Source: Larimichthys crocea
Lineage: Eukaryota; Chordata; Actinopteri; Sciaenidae
DNA: 64,000 nucleotides
Assembly (NCBI RefSeq): GCF_000972845.2
Contig: NC_040011.1
Coordinates: 22,805,062 to 22,869,061 of the forward strand
Direction of reading: 5' to 3'
Shown here: positions 32,341 to 44,712 of the stretch, one piece after another
Layout: each line of letters opens with the position of its first letter
Numbering within the stretch: position 1 is the stretch's first letter
Position numbers and translations under genes: made by a program
The notes under the pieces: generated by a model
The model's input: only the letters and a program-made list of their open reading frames with translations
Databases searched by the model: none
What the model was told of the DNA's origin: nothing

Positions 32341-32643
32341 TTCAAAGTTCCAGTATGTCAGATTTAGTGGGCAATATTTATGGAATATAGCAGAAATGGA
32401 ATATAATGTGCATAACTATCTTTCATCTGTCTATAATCACCTGAAAATAAGAACAGTTGTAATTTTGGTACCTTTTATATTTACAGATGCAGCAGGTATC
32501 TTCCATAGAGCCCACCATGTTCAACCACCTTGTTTCTACAGTAGCCCAGAATGGACAAACCAAACACTTGGTGTATAAAGGACCTTTGATTTTTGTGAGA
32601 ATCTCACCACTGGATACCACTAAATACTACACTGGCCCTTTAA
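32341..32643 (+). mobile_element. TTAA-type MITE (non-autonomous DNA transposon)
   Basis: It begins 'caaagttccagtatgtcagatttagtgg' and ends 'ccactaaatactacactggccctttaa'; the ends are diverged inverted repeats. The inside carries 'atggaatataatgtgcataactat', 'tataatcacctgaaaataagaa' and 'tttctacagtagcccagaatggacaaaccaaacact', all familiar from an abundant fish MITE. The TTAA/TTCA words at its ends, and TTAA at the related fragment 18024, suggest TTAA target sites as used by piggyBac-like transposases. No coding capacity. Confidence 0.7.
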
Positions 32644-32764
32644 GTAAAAGTAAGTAAAATACTTGACACAAGTAAAAGTAAAAAAGTATCAGGAGCAAAA
32701 TATAGGGTACTTTATTATCAAGTAAAAATACTGATCACTCCAGCATGTTCAACTATTACTTGTG

Positions 32765-33345
32765 TATCTACTTATTTTCAGGCTTTCCCAATAAATCCCT
32801 TAAGGTTGTACAGTTCCAGTTTAAAATCCTTCTCCTTCACCAGCAAAGTTCTTCATGGACAGTCACCATCATATTTTAAAGAACTCATAGTACACTATTA
32901 CCCCACTACAACGGTGTCCTTTCAAAATGCAGGGTTCCTTGTGGTTCCTATAATCTAGATTGTGAGTTTTCAGCTATCAAACTTCTCTCCTGTGGAAACA
33001 GCTTCCAGTTTAGGTTCTGGAGAAAGACACCGTCAACAAGACTAGGCTTAGGATGTTAGGGCTGGCTCAGGTGGGTCCTCAACCATCCCTTAGTGATCCT
33101 ACTATAGGCCTAAACTGCCAGGGGACTTTACATGATACACTGAGCTCTTCTCCTCTTCTCCCCCACCTTTGTACACATCCATGTCCTATTAATGCATGTC
33201 ACTAACTTGTTGCTTCGCAGGACTTTTTTAGCTTTCTCGTCTCATAGGTTCTTATGGATCGTGGCTATGCCAAGATCAGCGATTAGTCTGCTGCTGTGGT
33301 CCTGATGACGTCCACTCCAAATACTATTTTTAAGATTATCATTAT
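32765..33345 (+). mobile_element. L2-type LINE 3' end fragment
   Basis: 5'-truncated fragment. In the frame starting near 32836 it reads GQSPSYFKELIVHYYPTTT followed by QNAGFLVVP, the end of the L2 ORF2 protein, and an upstream FKILLL in another frame shows a frameshift. The 3' UTR carries 'ggctggctcaggtgggtcctcaaccatcccttagtgatcctactataggcctaaactgccaggggac', a strong marker of fish L2 elements. Same broad family as the fragment at 23917. It follows the MITE after a ~120-bp 'aagtaaaagta'-rich linker. Confidence 0.8.
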
Positions 33346-34543
33346 TAAAGTTTATAGTTATAGCTATCATTTCTTTTATTGCTGCTGTGCATGAGAACAA
33401 TAATTACTAATTCAAACTGCCAAACTAATCTCATTAAATGTTACACTTAATTAATACTGTCATTGAACCACTCATTCTTTTAAAATAGAGACTTGTGTAA
33501 GTCTCAGTATTGGTATGGGCCTTCTTTCATAAACACCTGTCAATCAAATCCTAAGTAGATACAGTAGGTTGAGATATATGGACAAAAAAGACAGACAGAA
33601 GCCGTATGATGTAAAATAAACATTTCAAGCCAGAGAGAGAGACAGACAGGCAGTCAAGAGACAGACAGAGTGAGAGCAGCTGGGAGGCTGGGTGGGACAG
33701 CTGTGTTCTTCTGGAATGTTCTGTTATTTCCAGATCAGGAGTTCTCTTTTGACCTTAACCAAACTCTGCACTTTCATGGAGAGCTGCCTGCAGGCCCTTC
33801 TACCTCCACAGCAGGCTTTTGTGTGTGCCTGCCGTCCCTTGACCGCTTTATAGTCTTGCAATATTGGTTTAGGAACAAAAGCAGCTGGTTAATTCAATAG
33901 AGCACCTTTCCCAATAAACTGGCTGGGTGCTCTTGCTGTGTGTGGCAGGCCGCGCCGCATGTAGCTGTTTTCATTGTGTCACCACTGCTGAAGATAAATG
34001 AGAAGTTCCCAGATGGAGAGACTGAATGTGAATATAGGAAATATTACACTCAGAGGGAAGCAGTAAGGACTGCACCAAGTGGAACTGTCTGACAAATTAT
34101 GTTTACCTTGGAATTATATCTCAACTGAAATATTGTTAGATTTGATTTGAGACGTTACAGTGTGTTAATGAAAGACGATGTGTCCACACTGAGACAGCGA
34201 AATCGAAAAACACAGAATACAGATTTGAACACAGGTCAGTTTTGATGAGTTGTTTCTTCACATTGAAATTTCGGTGCATTTGGATCATTGAATCGCTTCT
34301 CCTTACCTTCTTGTGTTACTGTAAAACTGTGCATTAGAGCCAGTGAAACAGTCTATTTATACCACTTGATCTCAAATCTCAGTTCTGTGGTCACTTATAG
34401 AATGTTTTGATAAACACACAGATTAGGTCGTCCCTTGGCTAGAATTTTAAGTTTATGATCATAGGAAGAAATTAAGTTGACCAAAAGTTATTTTTTAAAA
34501 ACATATCTGCTACACATTAGATGTTGTGTCATCGTAAATCACC
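33346..34543. other. gene-free stretch
   Basis: No gene supported. The 76-codon frame at 33670-33900 has no recognisable domain. Confidence 0.35.
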
Positions 34544-34566
34544 CTGATGAAGGCACTGCACCGAAA
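34544..34566 (+). other. hammerhead-ribozyme-like core words
   Basis: CTGATGA (34544-34550), a 12-nt segment, then GAAA (34563-34566), in 'caccctgatgaaggcactgcaccgaaatacgtt'. The spacing fits a hammerhead core with a minimal stem II, and similar 'ctgatgaagg...cgaaacg' words occur in retroelements. The putative stem II is weak (GG/CC around a bulged A), and stems I and III are not clear. Confidence 0.25.
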
Positions 34567-37179
34567 TACGTTAAAATACATATTTCAGTTCAAGTCAGAC
34601 AGTCTTCTCCTTGAGCTCTTTTTCTTTTTTTCACATTTGGTTTGCTCCAACTGTGAGATGGCCTAAAGTTGAAACGCTCCAAATATATATTTATCTGTAT
34701 TAAAGAGTACCCAGGAGATTTGACTCCTGACTACTGATGCGATGCAATCAGCTACAGTAGATGTTTCAGTTAACAGGATTCATCATGTCCTTATTTCTTT
34801 ATGAACACAAACAAGGCTTAAGGGGAAACATTATCATTGTGTCATTATGGTTAATTTATTCAAACCGACAAAAGCAACTGCCAGCAACATCAGAAGAGTT
34901 TCCTAAAAGTTGTGTACATTGCTCTTTGAAGAAGAATCTGGGTATTTTGCCAAACTGGAACCAAAGGCAAACAGGCTATTGAAACACAATGCATATATAT
35001 ATATATATATATATATCCCAAAATGTAAGATGATAAACAATTTAAAGATAGCAAGTGAAATGTAACAGTAGCTTTCTAGCAATTATAATATAACCGTAAT
35101 GCTGACAATATCACTACTTACAATAACCACTGAGTACCACTACAGTATCTAATACGTTTGTCAGTGAGTTTGTGTCTGTATGTGTGTACACAGCATGTAG
35201 GACCCATTTGTTTGCATAGTGGGTGTGTGCATTACTTGTCACGGAGGTCATCAGCAGTGTGACAGCATTGGGACAACTGCTTGGTGAAAGCTGGTCCTTT
35301 GTGTCTCACTGAACTGTCAACAGCAGTTAGTTACCAGAGCTGTTGACCTGCTTTTCACTTCACTCTTCATCATAAACCAAATGTACAGATCTTGCAGTTT
35401 AATCACACTTTTCATAGTTTGTTACATAAGTAAATGACTTAATCATAGCTGTAATGATCATGTGTCTCTTAGTGGTTATGCAAACTTTGGGCAGCGTTGT
35501 TGATGGGTTGTTTATCCTTGAATCTCTAATCTAAAATCTGGGACATGCAGCCTGATCATACAGATCAGCAGAATCATTTTAAATGCAGATTATACTGTGT
35601 ACTCTTACATTAATATGGAATCAGCAGTTTCGTGCTGAAGTCACCCCGGTAAGTAAGATACTTACTTCTTACTTCATTTCATTTATGTATATTATATATT
35701 TTATTTTAATAATTAAAACTAAGGTAATGATGACAATGTGCATTCCATATACAGTATTTTGAATGTCAAACATGAAAGGGGCATATTACTGGGGCCAGAT
35801 TAGAGGAGCAGCTGGACTGACCCAGAGGTCATTTGAGCTGCTGGTGTGCACCTCAGGTGTGATATTAGGGCATGTAGAAAGAAAATGGACAAGTCTTGGT
35901 AGAATGAAGGTTTAACCCTTAAAAACCCTTGCTTGATGGGGGATTTTGGAGATAGTAGCTCTGGAAATCAAGTTCTACCTATTTATGAATCAGATCTTTT
36001 AAAAAGCAGAACTCACCAGCTCAGACGTCACAGGCTCTGAATTGGACAACGGTCAAGACACCGTCCAAGTAACAGCCCAAAGAGAAGTTAGGACTGATGA
36101 GGGAACCTTATATAAAGTAGTTACTTCAACTGCCTTTACAGAACCTTACTTCTATAAACATGCAAAGTGGCCAAACCTCCAACCGGAGGATCACATAAGA
36201 GTCACTTTCATGGAAAACATTCATCTATTGTGGTGATGACTGGATACAAGGAAGTAGGTACCACAACCTCCAAGAACCTGATGGGTGCTCTAAAAGACTT
36301 TGGTCATTGGAGATGCCACAGATGTCCATCCATGCTCAACCACATAGCAGTGAAGTAGTTGCAATGATTACAAGCAAGTGAGTACTGTACTGAGTTACAG
36401 TAGCCAATATACTTTTTGCATACTTGTAATTAATAATACATTCCAAAGGTTTCTGAGCAGAATTTTTGTAATACATGGTTTAATCCATGTTATGTAAGGA
36501 CTGGCTTGCTTAAGACCCAAGGTATGTAGGAATGTTAAACACTCATGTATGTTAGGGTTATGAGAGGGCACAAAAAGAGAAGCAGTTAAACAAATATATA
36601 GGTAAGTTAGATCTATGCAACATTTAAGCATATCTCAAATGATCTATTAAAGTGAATGTAACTAAGTGCACACACTCAAAGCTTGCATATGTGTATGTGA
36701 TGCATGAAGGGTAGGGACACAGGTGTCTCTACTAAGGCCTCCACTTCCCTTCCTCTGCTGAACTTGTTACATCGCTCCAAGGTAACACATGTCATCGGTG
36801 GGAGCCAGTTTGACAGGCCCTGACAGTCACGGTGCTTTGAGGATCAAGATGACAGTTTCCCAACGAGAGCTTTTTTACTGGCGTGGGGAGCGAAAACATA
36901 AAAAAAAAAAACAGAGCTGCCGGCTGTCAGAGGCTGTAAATGGTGATTTTGTTTCACTTCCCCAATTTTTTTTTTTCCCTCTCCAGAATCAAAGCCTTAT
37001 TGAACTCTGTCCAAAACCAGCATGTTTGGCCCTGCCATGAGAGGAAAGATAGCCATGTTATTTATTTCTTAGCTAGAGGTTGTACTTAGGGAGGTGTTGA
37101 TAGTGCTTCACATGCCACATTGTGGCTTTTCTGCAGTGAGTGGCTCCACTGTTGTGCACTGCGATTGGCCTCTGTTGCG
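34567..37179. other. gene-free stretch
   Basis: Contains an (AT)12 microsatellite at 34993-35016. No gene supported; the frame at 36042-36236 has no recognisable domain. Confidence 0.35.
34993..35016. repeat. (AT)n microsatellite
   Basis: Twelve AT units. Confidence 0.95.
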
Positions 37180-37445
37180 GGCAGGGTTAATTAATGCAGT
37201 TGGAATGTAACGAGTGCTGCTTGTCAGCCAAGCGCATGCCCGCTGGCATTTTATCAGCTTGTCACATTAATGAAATACGGTGCATGTCGAGATTGCTCAA
37301 TTTCCATTTCAACTTTTAAACTTTGTCTGGCTCCAGCTAATGATGTAAGAGTTAAATTGAGCATTAAAGTCATTGAGAGGCTGCAACAAAAACCACAAAC
37401 ACACTCCGATGCTGTTTTGAAGTTTCCTGAATGCATGCACATATA
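37180..37445. other. possible conserved noncoding element (speculative)
   Basis: A non-repetitive block rich in homeodomain-like TAAT words ('gttaattaatgc', 'cacattaatgaaat', 'ccagctaatgatgtaa') without any open frame. It has the texture of vertebrate conserved noncoding elements, but conservation cannot be judged from one sequence. Confidence 0.2.
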
Positions 37446-40400
37446 AGGTAAGAACAGCTTTTGCTTGCAAGGCAGGGATTAACACTACATTTGTCTTATA
37501 AAAATCTTGTGTTCTGTTGTGGAGGAATTACTCTGGATGCTAATTTGTAATCATGCTTTGGAAACTGTGATGAGGTCATACTTGAGTGATGAGTGATTAA
37601 ATATTAGATTTAATGAATGCCAGAATGGATCAGTCATTTGTCACATTAATACAAACATTTCTAAAGTCTGTAGATATCAGGATATTTGGAGGCTTCATCC
37701 TTGGGGCTAACTCTACGTTGTCAGGGTAGAGTTAGTGTAGGTTTCAAAGAAGGTTTTAGGGTTAAAGGTAAGGTCAAGGGTGCAGTTACATACAGTTAGA
37801 CCCCATTACACTGCATTGAAATATGCATGAAGTATTTTGGTCGATTGGATTGCAACTGGATAGTGCTGGACCATGTAACAGTACAAGTATAAATACACCA
37901 AAGATGCAGAAAACATCTCTGGAGGTGGTCAGGAACAGATTGTGACCACATTGAACACAAGTATAAATGCAATTGGGTTGATTAACACAGATATTTGTTT
38001 TTAGTTAACACAAAATATAGGTTGTTGTTAAGATGTAGACAGGGACCATATGACAAGGCTGAAAGATACATACATCTGCTCCATGGCATGAAAGTGCCAA
38101 AAAGTATTAATCAACAGAACTGCTTGAAAAATGAAAGGGATACTGGTGGGAAATCAATGATATACCGTAAGAAGTAACTGTGTCTAAATGGTGTGTGTTG
38201 CAATCATCTGTGCAGCTGATCTGCTGTTAACAAGGCATGGAACTGATGGAGTCACAGAGTAGCCCACATGCTGGTACTGCAACACGCCGGGACAAACTGA
38301 TATAATATGTTTTATACAAAGAAAGAAACCTTGCAGATTTTTACAAGAGGGGACAAATAATTAAGAATTTGTCATAGATCACATATCACACAAAGTCAAC
38401 ACCCCACAAAACTCTTCGATTTATTTAAAGAGTCTGGGGCTGATTTGCAGTTACCTCAAATTACGTCACACACAGGATTTGCTCTGGAGGACAGAGATTT
38501 GAACAAGGACAACAAGAACGATTTAAAAATACAAGGCATGAATGCAAAGGCAAAATTGGGTTGTTTATTATCGTGTCTGGATAGATATCACATTGTAATA
38601 CCAGATGTAAATAGGATGTTATTTGTGTAGTTCCAGTAACAAATAAGCTTCATGAGCTCGCCTTGTGGACCCAATCATGAAAGTTTTGCAAGTTTCTCTA
38701 TTAGATGCAAATTTAGTGGTAGCAGCACTCTCAATTATTATCATTTTTTCTGTATTTTTTATTCCTTTTGTCATTTTAGCTGACTTTTTTAATCCTTTAC
38801 ATTTAAATGTGTCTATAAAGTGGAAACAGATGAGTTTTCAACCCCCCCTGAGTGTTTCCACATAGTATTTTCATTGTTTGCAAGACCAGATCACTTTCCG
38901 TTTTCCTCAGGAAAAAAAAAAATAGAAGAATGTTTCATGACGAGATAAATTGAAATAGTCACAATTTTATATTGAATTTGGTTAATTGGGCAAAAACTAT
39001 TCCACTGATGTGCATTTTCATAGTAATGATAAGTTTGTGTTACATCATTGCTTTGCTCAAACAAATAACCACAGCAGGGGTTAGCATTAGGGTGGAGGTG
39101 TCAGTAATTGAAAAAAATAGGACAAAAACGTGCAAGTTTGTTCATTAATTTATAGCTCATTTAGAAATCTCACCTTCATGTTACCAGAAAACATTGTGCC
39201 CGGTGCCAGACAGTATTGCATAGGGAACCAATCTAAACATGGATTGTGTAGCGGTTACACTGTGCAATTAAGTCAAAGCAAAAAAAAGTCATATGTTCAC
39301 TTGAAACAAAGTTAAATCCAAGTCTTAATATTGATACTAGTGACAACATGTACCTGCTTTCTCTGTGCTGAATGCTGTACACAACAGTGAATAGTTTTGA
39401 GGGTTGTTTATGACATTTGGGTGAAATACAGTACTGTGGACTCCACCCTGGTTGGCTCGGGAACCTGGAACCAGGTTTTTCTGGTCAAAATGACTGTGGT
39501 GTTCTTGGTTTTCTACAGTGGAAAAGGACCACTAGTGTCTACTGTGTTTATCATTGCTTCTTACTGTTTGATTATCATTTTAAATACACAAAACTCAACT
39601 GATTAACAAATGACATTTATACATGCAAGTGCATTTATTTGCTCCTAAGGAAGTGTAGTCACAAAACCACTGATAATAATAACGATTATACTGGTGCAGC
39701 ACATCTCACAACAGAATTACAAAGTGTAATGGTGCACAATCTGCTTCTTTCTTCTCTGACCTGTGATGTTTGATCCAAACTAAAGCCTGTAGTTATCTGC
39801 CTGCCTCTTCTCTCTCTGCTCTGAACATTTACAAGTCGCGTCATGCCACTCATCCCATTATTACTCCTAAATAAAGAAGCCTATCGTGGATTGCCTCTGT
39901 GGAGCTGCTTGGTGTTCTGTTTCTTGCTTCGGGCTCTGCAGTTATCAGAAGCATTTCCTACTGTGCAGAGACAACCTAATTTTACAGAGAAAACACATGA
40001 GGCGTGCACTCCTCTGCTTAACAACAACAACAACGACAAAAAAAATACTCTCTCTGACATGTCTCATCAGATGCTTTTATCTGCTTTCACTGCCATGGAA
40101 GTAAAGTTGAAAACACCCTTAAGCGCACACACAAAACACCAGAAGAATAAAAGATACACAGAGACAGACATGCAGATAATGTACTATGTGCGTACACTTT
40201 CTCCTGATGACTGTATATATCTTAATCTCAGATATTAAGACTGTCAGGACACAGAATGCACATCTTTTGTACCTACAACATCTACAACAATCACAACACA
40301 AAACATCACAACAGTCTGCGATTTGGTTACAGCTACAGTTATCAGTTTTGATAAGGAGTAAGTTGGGTTTTTTTTTTTTTGTCAGTAACCATTTGGAACC

Positions 40401-40816
40401 TAATTTCGTGAAACTGTTTTAATTCATTTTATGTGCCCACACTACTAAAAGTTGTTTCCTGTTGCAGGGAAACTCTGGTGATGGTACTTTAACAAAAACA
40501 ATGACTAGCATAGCTAATTATACAATTTATCGGTTCATCAAGTGTGCTACAAATGCAAATTTGTAACTATTTACTTCATTTAGAAGTAAGTATTCAAATT
40601 TAAAAAAAGATACATTCTAATGTTTGTTTTTTACTTCATACTTACTGCATAGAGGAAACATGAACCAGCAGACAGCAAGAGTAAAATGCAGTATTTGATG
40701 CTGAACTGGTGCCATGCAGATCACTGTACTATATACTTAAGTTTTAAGTAAAGTTTTTTTTATTGACCTAAAACTTCTTTATAAACTTAAAGGAATATAA
40801 TTGAGGATTTGAAATG
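37446..40816. other. gene-free stretch
   Basis: No gene supported. The 131-codon frame at 39843-40238 contains a poly-Asn run from 'aacaacaacaacaacgac' and no domain. Confidence 0.35.
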
Positions 40817-40838
40817 TATTATTATTATTATTATTATT
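40817..40838. repeat. (ATT)n microsatellite
   Basis: About seven TTA/ATT units. Confidence 0.95.
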
Positions 40839-43800
40839 TGGGCTTTTGAACCATTATTTGACAGTGACAGAAAGGTGGACAGACAGACAGAGATCTTTGT
40901 CTCTAATCTTTGTCTGTCAACGTCCTCTTTGGTCTCTGCCTTGTTCACAGAGACTGTTGAGCCTGGCCATGTTGCCTGCTAGCCAGGCTGCGGTTTGGTC
41001 ATGACAACAGCTCCACTCTCCGTCAACATTCCCCACTGCCTCACCCTGAGCGGTAGCCACAGCAGTCCAAAGCTCTTTTGCTGGCACCTACACTTGGTGC
41101 GTTCAGGCAGGACAGAGTGGGCTAACTACCTTTAGAGTTCATTTACTTTCGCAACAAGTCAAACCTCCGGCTCATCGGGAAACTCTGTAAATTACCAAAA
41201 GTTGAAGCGGAACAGATGGAGGACATCGGAGGGAAAACCAGAAAACATTTTCATCATGGAATATGATCTAGTTTCACTAAAATCAGTATTTAAACATATA
41301 CAACAGGGACATTTTTAAAGTCTGCACCATAGAGCTGCTAGTGGACAAAAACTATCTTTACTTTCTAAACCTGAGATGCTTTGGTGATGCTAGTGTTCCA
41401 GGTAACCAAATTTATAAAGTGAACATTACTTACACTTTTTACATTTATATGCCAATCTAGTGTACCATTACATAGCATTGTTACTATTACATATTGTGGA
41501 GTAAAAGAGTTAAGATAAAACGTTGGTGTCTTCATCACAAGATATTGGAAAGTAAAAGGTGTCAAAGTGTTGAATGGACCTGAGCCAGCTGTAGTATGTG
41601 CACAGGCTTAAACAATTAGGAACATGACAGCTTCTTTCTGATCCAGCACGGGGACAAATGTAATTGATGACAGTGAATTGTTTGGATGCCAGTGAGGAAT
41701 ACCTGAAAGAAAAGACACCCATGGAAAAATATTTTTGTGTAAACTACCGTGCACCACCAACAATGGTTGCTATGTAAACCGTGTTCAGGTGTTTCCAAAA
41801 CGCAAGGCGGACATCAGTGGTGTTTCAAAAAGCACAGAAAAGAAGGCAATAAAATCGTGTTTGCTCTTCAGTTTTTATTTTACATTGTTTGTACTCTGTA
41901 CTTTGTATTCCTTTTCCAAAGGAAAATGTTTGCAATATAATTTTCTTTTCCGCTGTCAGATGCATTAAGTTGTCCAGTGACTTGATGGTGAGAGAGTCTA
42001 ATTTGGAGCAGACTTCCAATCTGACTGTTTTATATCATACCAGAACTGAGTGTACCAACGCAGGATGTGCATGCCAAGAGCAATCATCTTTGAAAAATAT
42101 GTGACAGCGATCTGCATTGTCATTGTCATGTTAACAGAGAGCAGATATGATGTTTGTTCTGATCTTGTGATCTTAAAATGAATGTAAATAGTGCTTTTGA
42201 TACAGAATTGCACCCAGATATTGTCTGATACAAGCACTGATCTGAACCCAGAAGCTTCACCAGAGAACTTTTGGGAGCCGTGTTGCATTAATTATCTTGA
42301 CATTGATTGCGAAGCAATGTGGGAATTAAACCCTGTCATGTGTGCTGCTATCCTTCGAGCTAAACACAGCTGAAAATCTTATTTCAATCCCTATACAATA
42401 TATTTCTCTAGATAAACTGTAGACTCTTACTGTAACCTCGTAGATGCAAATTAACCAATAAGCTTTTCAAAAATATTCTTCACTGCTGATTTATTATCTT
42501 TGCCAGAGTGCCACAAGTGCACTTGTAGCTCCCATGATGCCTTTGGCTTTTCTTTGGCTCCCGTCAACAGCTGAGAGTCAATGGCCGGGTGTAGGCAGGG
42601 AGGTTGAGGACACAATGGGGCTCTGACAGGCTCCTTTTCTGATGGCCTCATGTGGCTTGTCGGTTGTGATAAGTTGCTTGAATAAAGAAAAACAGAGGCA
42701 CAGCTGAGCATGCTAATAGAGTAATTGTGGCGGGATTGGAGACGGGGGCCGGAAGCCCGCCAGCTCTTTCGGAAAAAAAAAAAAGTCTTTACACCCTCCC
42801 TTTCTCACAGCATACCCACATCGTCACTCCCCCTCACCATCCAACCTTTGCCTCCACCAACCAGCCTTCCCCATTAGAGTTGCCAAGGTCTTGCAGAGTT
42901 ATTTTAACCAGTTGATTTCCCAAAAGAACGACCAACATACCCCTTCCAGCTACCCTTCCTTAATAACCCCACGCCAATATGAAGAATGGGGGGAAAAAGC
43001 CTTTGCATTAACAAGTCCAAAAGTGCAGACAAAACACGTCTGTGAACACAGTGCAGCTTTCACACATTAAGAAATCTGTCCTCAGTCCGGAGGCATTTGA
43101 TAGCTTCATTTCGGCATCGATCCCAGAGGGGCCCAAGTGCATCTGCTTCCATTCTGCTTGTCTATTTTGGAGAGAGAAAGGCAGGCAGACAGGCCCGTCA
43201 TGGCAGCCATATGAAGTCTGTTGCTTGAAAACAAGCAGGGGTCTAAAGGGTACATCTCAAGAACAATGACCATGACCATTTTCTGTTGACCTCCATATTT
43301 TCCCTGAATCTACAACACAGTTTAATCTTACAGTTTATCTGTAATATGTCATGGTGCCTCTATGCACATTTTGACCAGATGTTTTTTTACATATAGAAAC
43401 TGATAGAATTTGTACTTTAACTGTCTGTACACTGTATTAGATGTATGCATTGTGTTGCTTTGTATTTAAATATCAGTGTCAGAAGACAAATGACATGGAG
43501 ACAGTGCATGTTTGAGAATATCCAGAATTCAAATAGTTGTTAATAATATCTCCTTAAAAATGGTGCCCCATATTTCCGTGTTTCTTTACATGTGGTTCCT
43601 GAGAAATGTTACAGATGGTGGTTTAAAATTCAACACAAAGATGCGCCCCTAACCTCAACTCCACCGCGTCAATACAGAGAACAGAGTAAGCAGGTAAGAG
43701 TTCAGTAGCAAACATTATCTGTAGGTTCAACCTCTAACCTTCAGCTCCATCCTTGGTCCTCTGACCACAACTGCAGGCCTGCCCGGCATCTGTAATCTGC

Positions 43801-44595
43801 TTCTCACTTGTTTCAATTTTACATTTGGCTTTATACTTAATTAATGCCACTAGTGTCATTAACAGTTAGCAAGGCATTTTAGGAAATGCTTGCTTTTCAG
43901 ATTAGCTCCAGGCTTAAGACTGTTGGCAGCCCTGACTGTAAGGGTGGATTACCTTTGGGCCTGCACCAAAAATAAGCTTTAAGGCATTCATTATTTTAGT
44001 TTATAATGTGCTCACATGGTGCAAAAGTCGATATAAATCTGGTTATTTCCTTGGAAAAAATTTAAACACAGTGCACAGAGAGATCTCCAATGTAAAACAG
44101 GACCAAACTTGACTGTTTCTTGTGTAGTGGACTGGAAGCGCTGGCTGTTTTCAGCACATGCTTTCCCATGTTGCGTGCTATAAGATTAACCAGAGCCTGA
44201 TATTTCTTTACGTGAGCAAACAAACATCTCTAAAATGTAGATAGTTTGGGAGGGGGACGGGAAGTCACGTGTGTAGCCTCGGTCCCAAATTGTTGACACA
44301 ATCTGTGCTCTGTGCCACCTAATTCCCGGATGCCGGATCATCCTGTCCTCCAAATCTCCCCAAATCCCACGGACAGTGGTCCCTGAGAGGCCCTGTTTAC
44401 CCTAGGCCCGCCGGCCACGGCAGCCCCCGACCCCCTCCCCGTTTTCTCCCGCACGACACAGTCACGCACTCATCAGTTAATGCTGAACATCTGGAGGGAT
44501 TAGCAATGTCAGGCCAATCAGAGTTGAGCTGACAGATCCCAATGAAATGCCATTCTGCAGCTGCGCTCGGCATTCAAGTGATTTCAGATTCCCAT
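40839..44595. other. gene-free stretch
   Basis: About 40920-41360 ('gagcctggccatgttgcctgctagccaggctgcgg...cacttggtgcgttcaggcaggacagagtgggcta...caccatagagctgctagtgg') has the feel of an interspersed repeat, which I could not place. Nothing else was recognised. Confidence 0.3.
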
Positions 44596-44712
44596 TTCTC
44601 CTCCTCTCTTTCCTTTCCTGTCTATCCTCTTTCCACTCTTTCCTCATCTCCTCTTTTACTTTCCTTCATTCCTTTTACTTACTTTTCTTTTCTCTTCTCA
44701 TTTTTCTCTACT
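44596..44712. repeat. long pyrimidine-rich tract
   Basis: About 117 bases, overwhelmingly C and T (TCC, TTC, TTTC words) with few purines. The Ser/Phe/Leu-rich frames across it are artefacts. Such tracts can form triplex DNA. Confidence 0.75.

Noticed and set aside
39843..40238. 131-codon frame with a hydrophobic N-terminus resembling a signal peptide
   Set aside because: It contains a poly-Asn run from a simple repeat, then AT-rich low-complexity sequence. No domain or exon boundary was seen.
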